Shown here: positions 33,265 to 41,395 of the stretch, piece by piece
How positions within the stretch are numbered: the stretch's first letter is position 1
How the letters are laid out: the number at the start of each line of letters is the position of its first letter
Assembly (NCBI GenBank): GCA_016188295.1
Contig: JACPIA010000001.1
Span: 1 to 47,834 of the forward strand
Direction of reading: 5' to 3'
Length of the DNA: 47,834 nucleotides
Source: Candidatus Vogelbacteria bacterium
GTDB taxonomy: Bacteria; Patescibacteriota; Minisyncoccia; Phycocordibacterales; XYD1-FULL-46-19
The notes under the pieces: model-generated
What the model saw: only the letters and a program-made list of their open reading frames with translations
What the model was told of the DNA's origin: nothing
Database searches by the model: none
Made by a program: the position numbers and the translations under genes

Positions 33265-33690
33265 ATGGCGCTCATTCCTAAAAAAGTTAAACATCGCAAA
33301 TGGCAAACTGATCGGACTAATCCTAAGAAAGTCCGCTTAGAGACGCGTGGCACTATTATTGCTTTTGGTTCTCATGGTCTTAAAGCCGAAACAGTGGGTC
33401 GGATCAACAGTAATCAAATTGAAGCGGCGCGTAAAACGATTGCTCGCCAAATGCATAAGACTGGTAAATTGTGGATCCGAGTTTTTCCTGACCGTCCTTA
33501 CACCGCTAAAGGATCCGAAACTCCGATGGGTAAGGGTAAGGGCGATCCGCAAGGTTATGAAGTGGAGATTAAGCCGGGACGCCTTATTTTTGAAGTGGAC
33601 GGTCTGACGCCGGCCGTTGCTCGCGAGGCTTTGCGCAAAGCAGGTGCTAAATTACCAATCAAAAGTCGAGTAGTCAGTCGAATTATTTAA
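33265..33690 (+). CDS. rplP: 50S ribosomal protein L16
   Basis: L16 contacts the A-site tRNA. The start is the ATG at 33265 (MALIPKKVKHRKWQ, matching MLxPKRxKxRKxxR of the family); the frame is open upstream but that part only overlaps rpsC. The 141 residues include FGSHGLKAETVGRINSNQIEAARKTI and GKGKGDPQGYEVEIKPG. Confidence 0.97.
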   Translation: MALIPKKVKHRKWQTDRTNPKKVRLETRGTIIAFGSHGLKAETVGRINSNQIEAARKTIARQMHKTGKLWIRVFPDRPYTAKGSETPMGKGKGDPQGYEVEIKPGRLIFEVDGLTPAVAREALRKAGAKLPIKSRVVSRII

Positions 33691-33694
33691 TAAT

Positions 33695-33853
33695 ATGTCT
33701 GATTTATTGAAGCAATTAGCGGAGAAGCGAGAAGCCTTAAAGGTGTTCCGTTTTGGCAGTACTGGTGCTAAGATCACTAATGTTAAAACTGGTCGAGGTT
33801 TACGCCGCGATATTGCTCGAATTTTAACTAACCTTAGACAGGGTAAAAAATAA
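33695..33853 (+). CDS. rpmC: 50S ribosomal protein L29 (short form)
   Basis: This 52-residue gene fills the slot between rplP and rpsQ, with gaps of four and two bases. It reads [20 protein letters not shown], then [32 protein letters not shown]: two helices with the [10 protein letters not shown] motif typical of L29 (usually KxxRRxIARxxT). The protein is shorter than the usual 60-70 residues. Position, both helices and the motif agree. Confidence 0.93.
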   Translation: MSDLLKQLAEKREALKVFRFGSTGAKITNVKTGRGLRRDIARILTNLRQGKK

Positions 33854-33855
33854 TT

Positions 33856-34113
33856 ATGTCTATTACTCCTACAACTAAGACTGGCAAAGAACTACAAGGT
33901 ATCGTGGTGTCCGACAAAATGGACAAAACGGTGGTTGTTCGAGTGGACCGTTTTTTTAAGGCGCCTAAGTATGGCAAGTATATTACCCGTAGTAAGCGAC
34001 TTAAGGCTCATGATCCGGAAAATCGTTGTCAGGAGGGTGATAAAGTGACTATCCGTGAGACTAAACCTTGGTCCAAAGATAAGACTTTTGCTGTGGTTTA
34101 CGACGCTAAATAA
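33856..34113 (+). CDS. rpsQ: 30S ribosomal protein S17
   Basis: S17 is an OB-fold primary binder of 16S rRNA. The 85 residues show [48 protein letters not shown], all in standard positions. The gap to rpmC is two bases. Confidence 0.97.
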   Translation: MSITPTTKTGKELQGIVVSDKMDKTVVVRVDRFFKAPKYGKYITRSKRLKAHDPENRCQEGDKVTIRETKPWSKDKTFAVVYDAK

Positions 34114-34116
34114 TTT

Positions 34117-34488
34117 ATGATTCAACCTCGCTCAATTGTAAAGATTGCCGATAACACTGGCGCCAAAATCGGCCGGATCTTTAAGATCCCGGGTGGTTCT
34201 AAAAAGCGCTATGCTCAAATTGGCGAAGTGGTTATTTTATCAGTCCAAGTGGCGGAGCCTCGCAAAGCGGTTAAAAAGAAGGAAGTACTCCAAGCAGTAG
34301 TGGTCCGTCAACGCAATCCCTTTCGGCGGACTGACGGCTCTTATCTCCGCTTTGATGAAAATGCAGTGGTGATTTTGGAGAAAGATAAGTTAGAACCAAA
34401 AGGTGGTCGTATTTTTGGGCCAATCCCTCGCGAGTTGGCTGAGCGCGGTTATCAAAAAATTGTTTCTTTAGCTCCCGAAGTGGTCTAA
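34117..34488 (+). CDS. rplN: 50S ribosomal protein L14
   Basis: L14 forms an intersubunit bridge. The 123 residues begin MIQPRSIVKIADNTGAK and contain VVVRQRNPFRRTDGSYLRFDENAVVIL and IFGPIPRELAERGYQKIVSLAPEV. Normal length. Confidence 0.98.
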   Translation: MIQPRSIVKIADNTGAKIGRIFKIPGGSKKRYAQIGEVVILSVQVAEPRKAVKKKEVLQAVVVRQRNPFRRTDGSYLRFDENAVVILEKDKLEPKGGRIFGPIPRELAERGYQKIVSLAPEVV

Positions 34489-34516
34489 TTTATAACTTCC
34501 AATTTCCAAAATCTAT

Positions 34517-34828
34517 ATGTCTTTAAATATTAAACAAGGTGATACGGTGGTAGTCCGCACTGGCTCAAGTAAAAGTAAACAGGGTAAAGTTTTACGTGTC
34601 GAGATAGCTAATGGGAGTATTTTGATTGAGGGGGTTAATTTGAAAAAACGCCGCCAGTGTCCGCGTAAAGCCGGTAGTAAAGGTCAAATAATTGAGAAGC
34701 CGGCGCCGCTTAATTACTCTAATGTACTTATTTGGTGTGCTAGTTGTAAACAGGGTGTGAGAATTAAGGCTAAAATGAGTGGTACGACTAAAACTCGTAT
34801 TTGCGCTAAATGCGGTAAAACAATTTAA
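34517..34828 (+). CDS. rplX: 50S ribosomal protein L24 with Cys pairs
   Basis: L24 starts large-subunit assembly. The 103 residues have the KOW motif IKQGDTVVVRTGSSKSKQGKVLRV and the conserved APLNYSNVLIWC. Two Cys pairs (CASC and CAKC) near the C-terminus could bind zinc, as in many thermophilic and CPR L24 proteins. The 28-base gap before it is a C/T-rich unstructured stretch (AACTTCCAATTTCC). Confidence 0.96.
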   Translation: MSLNIKQGDTVVVRTGSSKSKQGKVLRVEIANGSILIEGVNLKKRRQCPRKAGSKGQIIEKPAPLNYSNVLIWCASCKQGVRIKAKMSGTTKTRICAKCGKTI

Positions 34829-34830
34829 TT

Positions 34831-35364
34831 ATGGATACTATTCAACAAAAAATTAAAAAGGCGATCCCAGCGCTTAAAAAAGAGCTTAAGACCGACAATA
34901 CTTTAGCGATTCCTCGTTTAGTTAAGGTAGTGATTAATGTTGGTACTGGTCGTATTCGCGATAAAAAGCGCAATGAGTTAATTATCGATCGCTTGGCTCG
35001 ATTGAGTGGTCAACGGCCATCACTCCGTCAGGCTAAAAAATCAATCGCGACTTTTAAACTCCGTCAAGGCGAGGTGGTTGGAGTGGCCGTCACTTTGCGT
35101 GGTGCTCGTCGTGATGCCTTTTTAGATCGGTTTATCAATATTGCCATCCCGCGTATGCGTGATTTTAAAGGTTATGACGAAAAGAGCGTGGATGAAATGG
35201 GCAACTTAACGGTGGCCGTCAAAGAGCATAACGTCTTCCCCGAGACCAGTGAGGAGGATATCAAAGATATTTTTGGAATGTCAGTTACGATTGTCACTAC
35301 CGCTAAAGATCGCGAACAAGCACTAACCTTCTTCCGCGCCATCGGCTTCCCGTTTAAGAAGTAG
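34831..35364 (+). CDS. rplE: 50S ribosomal protein L5
   Basis: L5 binds 5S rRNA and contacts the P-site tRNA. The 177 residues include IPRLVKVVINVGTGRIRD, RLSGQRPSLRQAKKSIATFKLRQGEVVGVAVTLRG and IFGMSVTIVTTAKDREQALTFFRAIGFPF. It is the last gene before a second promoter in the cluster. Confidence 0.97.
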   Translation: MDTIQQKIKKAIPALKKELKTDNTLAIPRLVKVVINVGTGRIRDKKRNELIIDRLARLSGQRPSLRQAKKSIATFKLRQGEVVGVAVTLRGARRDAFLDRFINIAIPRMRDFKGYDEKSVDEMGNLTVAVKEHNVFPETSEEDIKDIFGMSVTIVTTAKDREQALTFFRAIGFPFKK

Positions 35365-35369
35365 ATAAA

Positions 35370-35425
35370 TTGACATCATAGCCTTTAGCCTGCTAGGATA
35401 GAGCGTGGCTCGTTGAGCCTTTTTT
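35370..35425 (+). promoter_or_regulatory. rpsN promoter and 5'-terminal hairpin module
   Basis: TTGACA (35370-35375), 18-base spacer ending in TGC, TAGGAT (35394-35399). The predicted start is near 35406. The hairpin GGCTC (35407-35411), loop GTT, GAGCC (35415-35419) is followed by T6 (35420-35425), and the ATG is at 35435. It could stop the upstream transcript, or act as an attenuator on the new one. The words TTGACATC and TAGGATAGAGC match the rpsS module. Confidence 0.72.
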
Positions 35426-35434
35426 GTATCAGCT

Positions 35435-35620
35435 ATGGCTAAAACTTCTACTAAAGCTCGGGCGCTTAAGACGCCTAAATTTAAGTCCCGCGTTGTTAGA
35501 CGCTGTTTTCGCTGTGGGCGCAAACGGGCTTTTATGCGCGATTTTAATTTATGCCGGATCTGCTTCCGTGAGTTTGCTAATGAGGGTAAAATTCCGGGTA
35601 TTAAAAAATCATCTTGGTAA
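35435..35620 (+). CDS. rpsN: 30S ribosomal protein S14, type Z
   Basis: This 61-residue zinc-binding S14 carries CFRC (Cys24, Cys27) and CRIC (Cys40, Cys43), and the family end IPGIKKSSW. The short zinc form is the common one in this kind of organism. It opens the third ribosomal transcript. Confidence 0.97.
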   Translation: MAKTSTKARALKTPKFKSRVVRRCFRCGRKRAFMRDFNLCRICFREFANEGKIPGIKKSSW

Positions 35621-35629
35621 TTTATATTT

Positions 35630-36016
35630 ATGGACCCTATTGCTCAAATGCTTACCAGTCTAAAAAATGCCGCCATGGCCCGTAAAACGGAGGTGGTTAT
35701 TCCCTTTTCTAAAGTTAAAATGGCGATGGCCGAGATCTTAGAGCGCGAGGGCTATTTAGTTTCCGCGGTTAAAAAAGGTAAAAAGATGCGTCATTTTATC
35801 TATTGTGAGTTGGCGTATCAAACCGATAATCCTAGACTCCAAGAGGTTAAACGTGTATCTAAATTATCTAAGCGGGTTTACGCCGGCTACCAGGAGTTGC
35901 ATCCAGTGCGTCAAGGTCGCGGATTGACTATTGTATCTACTCCCCACGGTCTATTAACTGACAAGCAAGCCCGTATCGCTAAAGTCGGCGGTGAGGTGCT
36001 CTGTCAAATTTGGTAA
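35630..36016 (+). CDS. rpsH: 30S ribosomal protein S8
   Basis: S8 binds helix 21 of 16S rRNA and represses the spc operon in E. coli. The 128 residues have MDPIAQMLTSLKNAAMARKTEVVIPFSKVK and GRGLTIVSTPHGLLTDKQARIAKVGGEVLCQIW. If the rpsN leader is an autoregulatory element, S8 would be a candidate ligand; no S8-like site was recognised. Confidence 0.97.
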   Translation: MDPIAQMLTSLKNAAMARKTEVVIPFSKVKMAMAEILEREGYLVSAVKKGKKMRHFIYCELAYQTDNPRLQEVKRVSKLSKRVYAGYQELHPVRQGRGLTIVSTPHGLLTDKQARIAKVGGEVLCQIW

Positions 36017-36020
36017 TTTT

Positions 36021-36560
36021 ATGTCACGCCTAGGTAAACAACCAATTACAATTCCGGCTGGCGCTAAAGTCACTTACACTGATGGGGTTTTTAGTGCTAC
36101 TGGCCCTAAGGGGGCAGTGAGTATGATTTTAAATCATCCAGCAGTGGCGCTCAGTTTAAGTCCCGAGGCGGTGACAGTAACACCAACGAATGATAATGTC
36201 GAGGGTCGCACCTTGTGGGGGACTTATGCTTCACATATTAAAAATATTTTAGAGGGGGTAACCACCGGGTTTGAAAAAAAGATGATCATCGAGGGTGTCG
36301 GTTTTAAATTTAATGTCGTCGGTACCACCGTCGTACTCGATATTGGCTTTTCCCATCAAGTTAAAGTGGCGATTCCAGCTGAAGTTAAAGTGGTGGTCGA
36401 AAAAAATATAATGACGGTTTCTGGTGCCAGCAAAGAGGCGGTTGGCCAATTTGCCGCTCGTATTCGGGGTTATAAGCCGGTCGAGCCATATAAGGGTAAG
36501 GGTATTCGTTATGAAGGCGAGTATGTTCTCCGTAAACAAGGTAAAAAGTCTACTGCTTAG
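36021..36560 (+). CDS. rplF: 50S ribosomal protein L6
   Basis: The 179 residues start MSRLGKQPITIPAGAKV; an upstream ATG at 35991 overlaps rpsH and is not used by the family. The conserved parts LILxxxFSHxVK-like (LDIGFSHQVKVAIP) and IRGYKPVEPYKGKGIRYEGEYVLRKQGKK are present. L6 supports the sarcin-ricin loop region. Confidence 0.97.
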   Translation: MSRLGKQPITIPAGAKVTYTDGVFSATGPKGAVSMILNHPAVALSLSPEAVTVTPTNDNVEGRTLWGTYASHIKNILEGVTTGFEKKMIIEGVGFKFNVVGTTVVLDIGFSHQVKVAIPAEVKVVVEKNIMTVSGASKEAVGQFAARIRGYKPVEPYKGKGIRYEGEYVLRKQGKKSTA

Positions 36561-36573
36561 ATAAAAAATTTAT

Positions 36574-36966
36574 ATGCCTAAAGTTACTAATTTAATGTTA
36601 CGTAATCGTCGTCGGGCTCGGGTTCGGTCTAAAGTGATGGGCACCAGCGAACGTCCGCGCTTAGCTGTTTTTCGTTCCAACAAATATGTCTACGCCCAAC
36701 TAATTGATGATATTAAGGGTGTGACTTTAGTGTCGGCTGGTGGACACGCTGTTGGTGGAGTTAGTCTTAAAACTAAAAAGACTAAAGTAAAAGTTGATTC
36801 GCCATTTACTAAAGTCTTGTCTGCTCAAGTAGTGGGTGAAACCATTGGTGCTTTGGCTCGTGACCGAAAAATTACTAAAGTAGTGTTTGATCGTGGTGGT
36901 TATCGGTACACTGGTCGAGTTAAGGCAGTAGCCGATGGGGCTCGTCAGGCGGGTTTAATTTTTTAA
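36574..36966 (+). CDS. rplR: 50S ribosomal protein L18
   Basis: L18 binds 5S rRNA together with L5. The 130 residues have the Arg-rich start NRRRARVRSKVMGTSERPRLAVFRSNKYVYAQLIDD and the C-terminal VVFDRGGYRYTGRVKAVADGARQAGLIF. Normal length plus a short central insertion rich in Lys. Confidence 0.97.
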   Translation: MPKVTNLMLRNRRRARVRSKVMGTSERPRLAVFRSNKYVYAQLIDDIKGVTLVSAGGHAVGGVSLKTKKTKVKVDSPFTKVLSAQVVGETIGALARDRKITKVVFDRGGYRYTGRVKAVADGARQAGLIF

Positions 36967-36971
36967 TCTTT

Positions 36972-37499
36972 ATGGATATTCCCAATCAAACAACTAATAA
37001 AGCTTCTGGTCGCGGTAGTCGTCCAGCTGGTCGCCGTGGTGGTAATCGCGGTCAGATGGAAAAACCGCGCTCTGAATTTGATCACAAAGTGATTTCTGTT
37101 CGTCGGGTGGCGCGGGTGGTCGCGGGTGGACGACGCTTCTCTTTCTCAGTGGTGGTGGTGATTGGTAATCGTAAAGGTAAAGTGGGTGTTGGTTTAGGTA
37201 AAGCTGGCGATACTACCTTAGCGATTGATAAAGCGATGAATGCCGCTAAAAAAGCGTTACTGACTTTACCTTTAACTGATGTCAATTCGATCCCGCACCA
37301 GACGGAGGCGAAGTTTGGCAGTTCGACAGTGGAAATCCGCCCTGCCCCGGGTAAAGGTTTGGTGGCTGGCAGTGCGGTGCGTACCGTGCTTGATCTGGCT
37401 GGTATCCGCGACATCACCGCCAAGGTCCATTCGCGTAGCAAGAACAAATTAAATATTGCCCGGGCGACGATTATTGCTCTGCGGGCGCTAAAGGTTTAA
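36972..37499 (+). CDS. rpsE: 30S ribosomal protein S5
   Basis: S5 guards decoding fidelity near the mRNA entry. The 175 residues have a Gly/Arg-rich N-terminal extension (GRGSRPAGRRGGNRGQ) before the core DHKVISVRRVARVVAGGRRFSF, GNRKGKVGVGLGKAGD and the C-terminal GIRDITAKVHSRSKNKLN. The next gene is rplO: rpmD (L30), usual in this place, is absent. Confidence 0.97.
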   Translation: MDIPNQTTNKASGRGSRPAGRRGGNRGQMEKPRSEFDHKVISVRRVARVVAGGRRFSFSVVVVIGNRKGKVGVGLGKAGDTTLAIDKAMNAAKKALLTLPLTDVNSIPHQTEAKFGSSTVEIRPAPGKGLVAGSAVRTVLDLAGIRDITAKVHSRSKNKLNIARATIIALRALKV

Positions 37500-37507
37500 A
37501 TAATTTT

Positions 37508-37936
37508 ATGCAATTACATACTATCAAACGAAATAGTTCCCATAAAAAAGCCAAGTACATTGGTCGGGGTGGTAAACGTGGTAAGACCTCTGGTAAAGGC
37601 CATAAGGGCCAAAGTGCTCGGGCGGGACGCAAAATGCGACCAGAATGGCGCGATTTAATTAAAAAGTTACCAAAACGTCGTGGTTATGGTAAAAATCGTT
37701 TTGTTCCATTGGTAATTAAACCAGAAGTGGTTAACTTGTCAGCAATCGAGGATACTTTTATGTCGGGAGATATCGTCACACCAACCACTCTGGTGGCTAA
37801 AAAATTAATTAAACCTAAACAAGCTGTCAAAATTTTAGGTAGCGGCAGTTTGACCAAAAAATTAGCAGTGAGCGGTTGCACACTTAGTGCTACGGCCCGT
37901 AAGGCAATACTGGCGGCTGGCGGTTCTGTCCGTTAA
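37508..37936 (+). CDS. rplO: 50S ribosomal protein L15
   Basis: The 142 residues carry the basic Gly-rich extension RGGKRGKTSGKGHKGQSARAG typical of L15 and the C-terminal domain (VKILGSGSLTKKLAVSGCTLSATARKAILAAGG). It follows rpsE after eight bases, without L30 between them. Confidence 0.97.
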   Translation: MQLHTIKRNSSHKKAKYIGRGGKRGKTSGKGHKGQSARAGRKMRPEWRDLIKKLPKRRGYGKNRFVPLVIKPEVVNLSAIEDTFMSGDIVTPTTLVAKKLIKPKQAVKILGSGSLTKKLAVSGCTLSATARKAILAAGGSVR

Positions 37937-37944
37937 ACTAAATT

Positions 37945-39216
37945 ATGAATACTTTTTTTACTAAAGTCCGGCTACTCTTTGAGGATACCTCACTCCGCTG
38001 GCGGATTTTTACCACCTTAGGGATTTTAGCTTTGTTTCGCCTGGGCGCGGCGGTGCCGATACCGAATGTTGACGTATTGGCGTTAGAGCGTTTTTTCTCC
38101 GATAATCAATTTTTTGGTTTGCTTAATATCTTTTCGGGTGGCGGTTTGTCTAATCTCTCGATTATGATGTTGGGTGTTGGCCCGTTTATTACCGGCTCGA
38201 TTATCATGCAATTATTGACTCTCATCTTTCCTCAATTTAAAGAGATGTATCAGGAGGAAGGGGAGGCTGGGCGGCGCAAAATGGCTCAATACTCACGCTT
38301 ATTGGCGGTACCCTTGGCCGCGGTGCAGGGCTTCAGCTTATTGGTGTTACTCTCCCGTCAAGGTATTTTATTGCCCCAAAGTTTGTTTGAGCAATTAGTG
38401 GGTATTGTGGTGGTAGTCACAGGCTCTATTGTGCTGATGTGGCTCGGTGAGCTTATTAGTGAGTATGGAGTAGGTAATGGCGTGTCACTGTTAATTTTTG
38501 CCGGTATCGTCTCGAGACTACCCAGTGATATTTTTCAACTGTACACCAACTTTGAGGTATCACAGGTGCCACTGTATTTAGCTTTTGTGGTGGTGGCAGT
38601 GGTGATTGTGGCCGCGGTAGTGGTGATTACCGAGGCTGAGCGGCCGATCCCGATTACTTATGCTAAACAAGTGCGAGGTAATCGGGTGTACGGCGGTATT
38701 TCTACCTACTTACCGATCCGATTAAATAATGCCGGAGTAATGCCGATTATTTTTGCTCTCTCAATCCTTCTCTTTCCGCAAATGATCGCTAATTTTATGG
38801 CTCAATCATCAGTGGCTATTTTACAAATGATCTCTGGTTTTATCTTGCCACTGTTTAGTAATTCTTGGCTCTATGGTGCGGTCTATACTATTTTAGTTTT
38901 TGTCTTTACTTATTTTTACTCGGCGGTGACCTTTGACCCGCAGATGATTTCCACTAACTTACAAAAATCAGGTGCCTTTATTCCGGGGGTCCGGCCCGGT
39001 CAACCGACCACTGCCCATCTAGGCACTATTGTCAGTCGTTTGACTTTAGTGGGCGCCTTCTTTCTCGCGGTAGTAGCACTCTTGCCTCTGGTGATGCAAG
39101 GAGTGACTGGTATGGCGGCACTGGCAATTGGCGGTACTTCGCTCCTTATTGTTGTTTCTGTTATTTTAGAGTTGGTTAAGCAGTTAAGCGCTCAGCTCTC
39201 GATGCGGGAATACTAA
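37945..39216 (+). CDS. secY: Preprotein translocase channel subunit SecY
   Basis: SecY forms the protein-conducting channel of the membrane. The 423 residues have about ten hydrophobic segments; the plug region follows RLGAAVPIPNVD, and the cytoplasmic loop ITEAERPIPITYAKQVRG and FYSAVTFDPQMISTNLQKSGAFIPGVRPGQPT are hallmark motifs. It lies at the end of the spc-type cluster, eight bases after rplO. A separate -10 box inside the gap to adk may start the next unit. Confidence 0.97.
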   Translation: MNTFFTKVRLLFEDTSLRWRIFTTLGILALFRLGAAVPIPNVDVLALERFFSDNQFFGLLNIFSGGGLSNLSIMMLGVGPFITGSIIMQLLTLIFPQFKEMYQEEGEAGRRKMAQYSRLLAVPLAAVQGFSLLVLLSRQGILLPQSLFEQLVGIVVVVTGSIVLMWLGELISEYGVGNGVSLLIFAGIVSRLPSDIFQLYTNFEVSQVPLYLAFVVVAVVIVAAVVVITEAERPIPITYAKQVRGNRVYGGISTYLPIRLNNAGVMPIIFALSILLFPQMIANFMAQSSVAILQMISGFILPLFSNSWLYGAVYTILVFVFTYFYSAVTFDPQMISTNLQKSGAFIPGVRPGQPTTAHLGTIVSRLTLVGAFFLAVVALLPLVMQGVTGMAALAIGGTSLLIVVSVILELVKQLSAQLSMREY

Positions 39217-39224
39217 TTTTCGGC

Positions 39225-39230
39225 TATACT
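39225..39230 (+). promoter_or_regulatory. -10 box for adk-map-ndk (leaderless)
   Basis: TATACT at 39225-39230, 6 bases before the ATG at 39237, so the predicted transcript start is the A of the start codon. Readthrough from secY is also likely, as no terminator lies between. Confidence 0.5.
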
Positions 39231-39236
39231 GGACGT

Positions 39237-39827
39237 ATGTTATTACCACGTACGCTTATTTTGATTGGTCGCTCTGGGGCGGGTAAGGGGACCCAAGCTG
39301 TTAAGTTGATCGAGTGGCTTAAGGAGCAATACCCTGATCAGCATACTTTTTACGTTAAAACAGGCGAGCAATTCCGTCAGTTGATAGCTGGTAATACCTA
39401 TACTGGCCAGTTGACTAAAAAATTATTGGAAGAGAGTAAATTATTACCCTCTTTCTTGCCGGTCTGGGTCTGGTCGCATTTATTGATTGAGAATTTAAAA
39501 GGTGGCGAGCATTTAATTTTTGATGGTACGCCGCGGATGGTGGCTGAGGCCGTGGTTTTGGACTCGGTGATGGATTTTTACAATCGTGGTAAGGCGACGG
39601 TGATTAATTTAGAAATCAGTCGCGAGACGGCATTAAAGCGCCTAACCGCGCGCGGTCGTTTTGATGATAATAGTCAGGACTCGATCAATCGGCGTTTGGA
39701 TTGGTTTGAGACCGAGGTGGTGCCGGTGATCGAGTATTTTAGGCGGTCGCCACTTTACGGGGTTTTGGATATTGATGGTGAACAAATGATTGAGGATATC
39801 CACACTGATATTGTGTCTCATTTATGA
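39237..39827 (+). CDS. adk: Adenylate kinase, short-lid form
   Basis: It interconverts AMP, ADP and ATP. The 196 residues show the P-loop GRSGAGKGT (11-19), the AMP-binding KTGEQFRQLIA, the motif LIFDGTPRMVAEA (usual form DGFPR) and a short lid (RGRFDDNSQDSINRRLDWF) without the zinc-binding insertion. The nucleotide specificity could also include UMP or CMP, because short-lid kinases vary. map overlaps its end by four bases. Confidence 0.9.
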   Translation: MLLPRTLILIGRSGAGKGTQAVKLIEWLKEQYPDQHTFYVKTGEQFRQLIAGNTYTGQLTKKLLEESKLLPSFLPVWVWSHLLIENLKGGEHLIFDGTPRMVAEAVVLDSVMDFYNRGKATVINLEISRETALKRLTARGRFDDNSQDSINRRLDWFETEVVPVIEYFRRSPLYGVLDIDGEQMIEDIHTDIVSHL

Positions 39828-40591
39828 TTAAACTAAAATCTAAACAAGATATTGAATTATTAAAAATCGCAGGCAAACATCTGGGCAGTATTCTAAGTGA
39901 GCTTGTTAAATTAGTGGGGCTAGGTGTCAGGACAACTGATTTAGATCACCAAGCGCGCGAATTATTAAAAAATTGTGGTGATGAGTCCTCGTTTTTAAAT
40001 TATACGCCCAGTGGCTCTAAACTAGCTTATCCAGCGGCGTTATGTGTCTCGATTAACGAGGAGATCGTCCATGGTATTCCCAACAAACGGCTAATTAAAG
40101 CTGGCGATGTGGTAACGATTGATCTTGGTTTAAAACATCAAAATAAATATTTTGTCGACGCCGCTCGGACCATTTTGGTACCACCGGTTGATCCGGCTGT
40201 TAAAAAATTAAGTGAGGCCGCTCGGCTTGGCCTCGCGGCCGGTCTCCAAGCGGCTAAAATCGGTAATACAATTGGTGACATTGGCGCGGCAGTACAAGTT
40301 TATGCTGAGCGGGGGGGATTCGGGATTATTCGGGATTTAAGTGGTCACGGAGTGGGCTTCGCCGTGCACGAGGAGCCCTATGTCCCTAATTATGGCCAAA
40401 AAGGTAAGGGGGAAAAATTAAAGGTCGGTATGGTGTTGGCGATTGAGCCGATGTTCACTTTGGGGGGCGAAAAGACTAAACTTTTAAGTGACGGTTTTAC
40501 TTTTAGTACTAAAGATCAGAGTTTAGCGGTACACTGGGAGGATACAGTGGCGATTACGGAGGACGGGCCAATAATTTTAACTCAAAAGTAA
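39824..40591 (+). CDS. map: Methionine aminopeptidase, type I
   Basis: It removes the N-terminal methionine from new proteins. The 255 residues have the His of SINEEIVHGIPNKR, the metal ligands in VTIDLGLKHQNKYFVDAARTI, the His of LSGHGVGFAVHEEPYVPNYG and the Glu of AIEPMFTLGG. It overlaps adk by four bases (ATGA) and is followed by ndk after one base. The secY-adk-map order is the classical one. Confidence 0.97.
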   Translation: MIKLKSKQDIELLKIAGKHLGSILSELVKLVGLGVRTTDLDHQARELLKNCGDESSFLNYTPSGSKLAYPAALCVSINEEIVHGIPNKRLIKAGDVVTIDLGLKHQNKYFVDAARTILVPPVDPAVKKLSEAARLGLAAGLQAAKIGNTIGDIGAAVQVYAERGGFGIIRDLSGHGVGFAVHEEPYVPNYGQKGKGEKLKVGMVLAIEPMFTLGGEKTKLLSDGFTFSTKDQSLAVHWEDTVAITEDGPIILTQK

Positions 40592-40592
40592 T

Positions 40593-41144
40593 ATGAAAGA
40601 ACGCACTTTATTTTTAATTAAACCGGATGGAGTTAGTCGTGGTTTGGTCGGTGAAATTATTGCTCGTCTAGAAAAAACAGGTCTTAAATTAGTCGGTTTA
40701 AAGTTTGTTCAAGTGCCAGAAGAGTTGGCGCGAGCGCATTATGGTACCGCCGATGATGGTTGGTATCGCAAGATCGGCGAAAAAATGAAAAAGTTTTACG
40801 AGCAAAATGGTTTCGATTTAGGGGAACAAATTAGTCAACTGAGTCCCGAAGCAATTGGCCAATTAGTTCATAAATTAAATGTTGATTATCTGGTGGCTGG
40901 ACCAGTGGTGGCAACCGTGTGGCAGGGAGTCGGAGCGGTCGCTACAGTGCGCAAACTGGTGGGTACGACCTATCCGTTTGATTCGCCGATGGGGACGATC
41001 CGTGGCGACTTTTCTCACGATACGCCAGTGGTGGCTAATAACGAGAATCGCTCGGTCTACAATCTGGTCCACGCTTCCGGTAACCCCGACGAAGCCAAAA
41101 CCGAAATCGAATTGTGGTTTAAAGAAGGGGAGTTACTTGCTTAA
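40593..41144 (+). CDS. ndk: Nucleoside diphosphate kinase with an insertion
   Basis: It transfers the gamma phosphate between nucleoside triphosphates and diphosphates through a phosphohistidine. The active-site His is His160 (YNLVHASGN), and TLFLIKPDGVSRGLVGEII and MGTIRGDFSHD are typical. The length is 183 residues against about 140-150; the extra part follows RAHYGTADDGWYRKIGEKMKKFYEQNGFDLG, an insertion I also know from other CPR and some archaeal enzymes. In the usual bacterial motif the end is HGSD; here it is HASGN. Confidence 0.95.
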   Translation: MKERTLFLIKPDGVSRGLVGEIIARLEKTGLKLVGLKFVQVPEELARAHYGTADDGWYRKIGEKMKKFYEQNGFDLGEQISQLSPEAIGQLVHKLNVDYLVAGPVVATVWQGVGAVATVRKLVGTTYPFDSPMGTIRGDFSHDTPVVANNENRSVYNLVHASGNPDEAKTEIELWFKEGELLA

Positions 41145-41395
41145 TAATTCCGAAGACTCTCCTCGGAAAGATTAGCTAGTCTACAAAGTCTGACGAGATT
41201 TATGTCATGACATGCTAAGTGGTTAGGTAATGAGAAAGATAATTATTTCACTCATATGGGCGACATAATACGTGTCAAACTGGACCTTGACAATGAGGTG
41301 GGGATAAATAATATGGTATTTTACCCCCCCGTGATATCTTGTGATTAGTCGGATTGACTTTTATTATTGGCTTTTAGTTATTCATTATCATTCTT
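41145..41395. other. 251-base intergenic region before the dockerin-type gene
   Basis: It contains a weak palindromic repeat (CCGAAGA with TCCTCGG, 41150-41167), the 12-base perfect palindrome ATGTCATGACAT at 41202-41213, and a hairpin-like stretch with GGTGGGG near 41297 facing C7 near 41324-41330. Two -35-like words (TTGACA at 41287, TTGACT near 41354) may belong to the promoter of the next gene, but no clear -10 partner is seen. No gene is seen. Confidence 0.5.
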
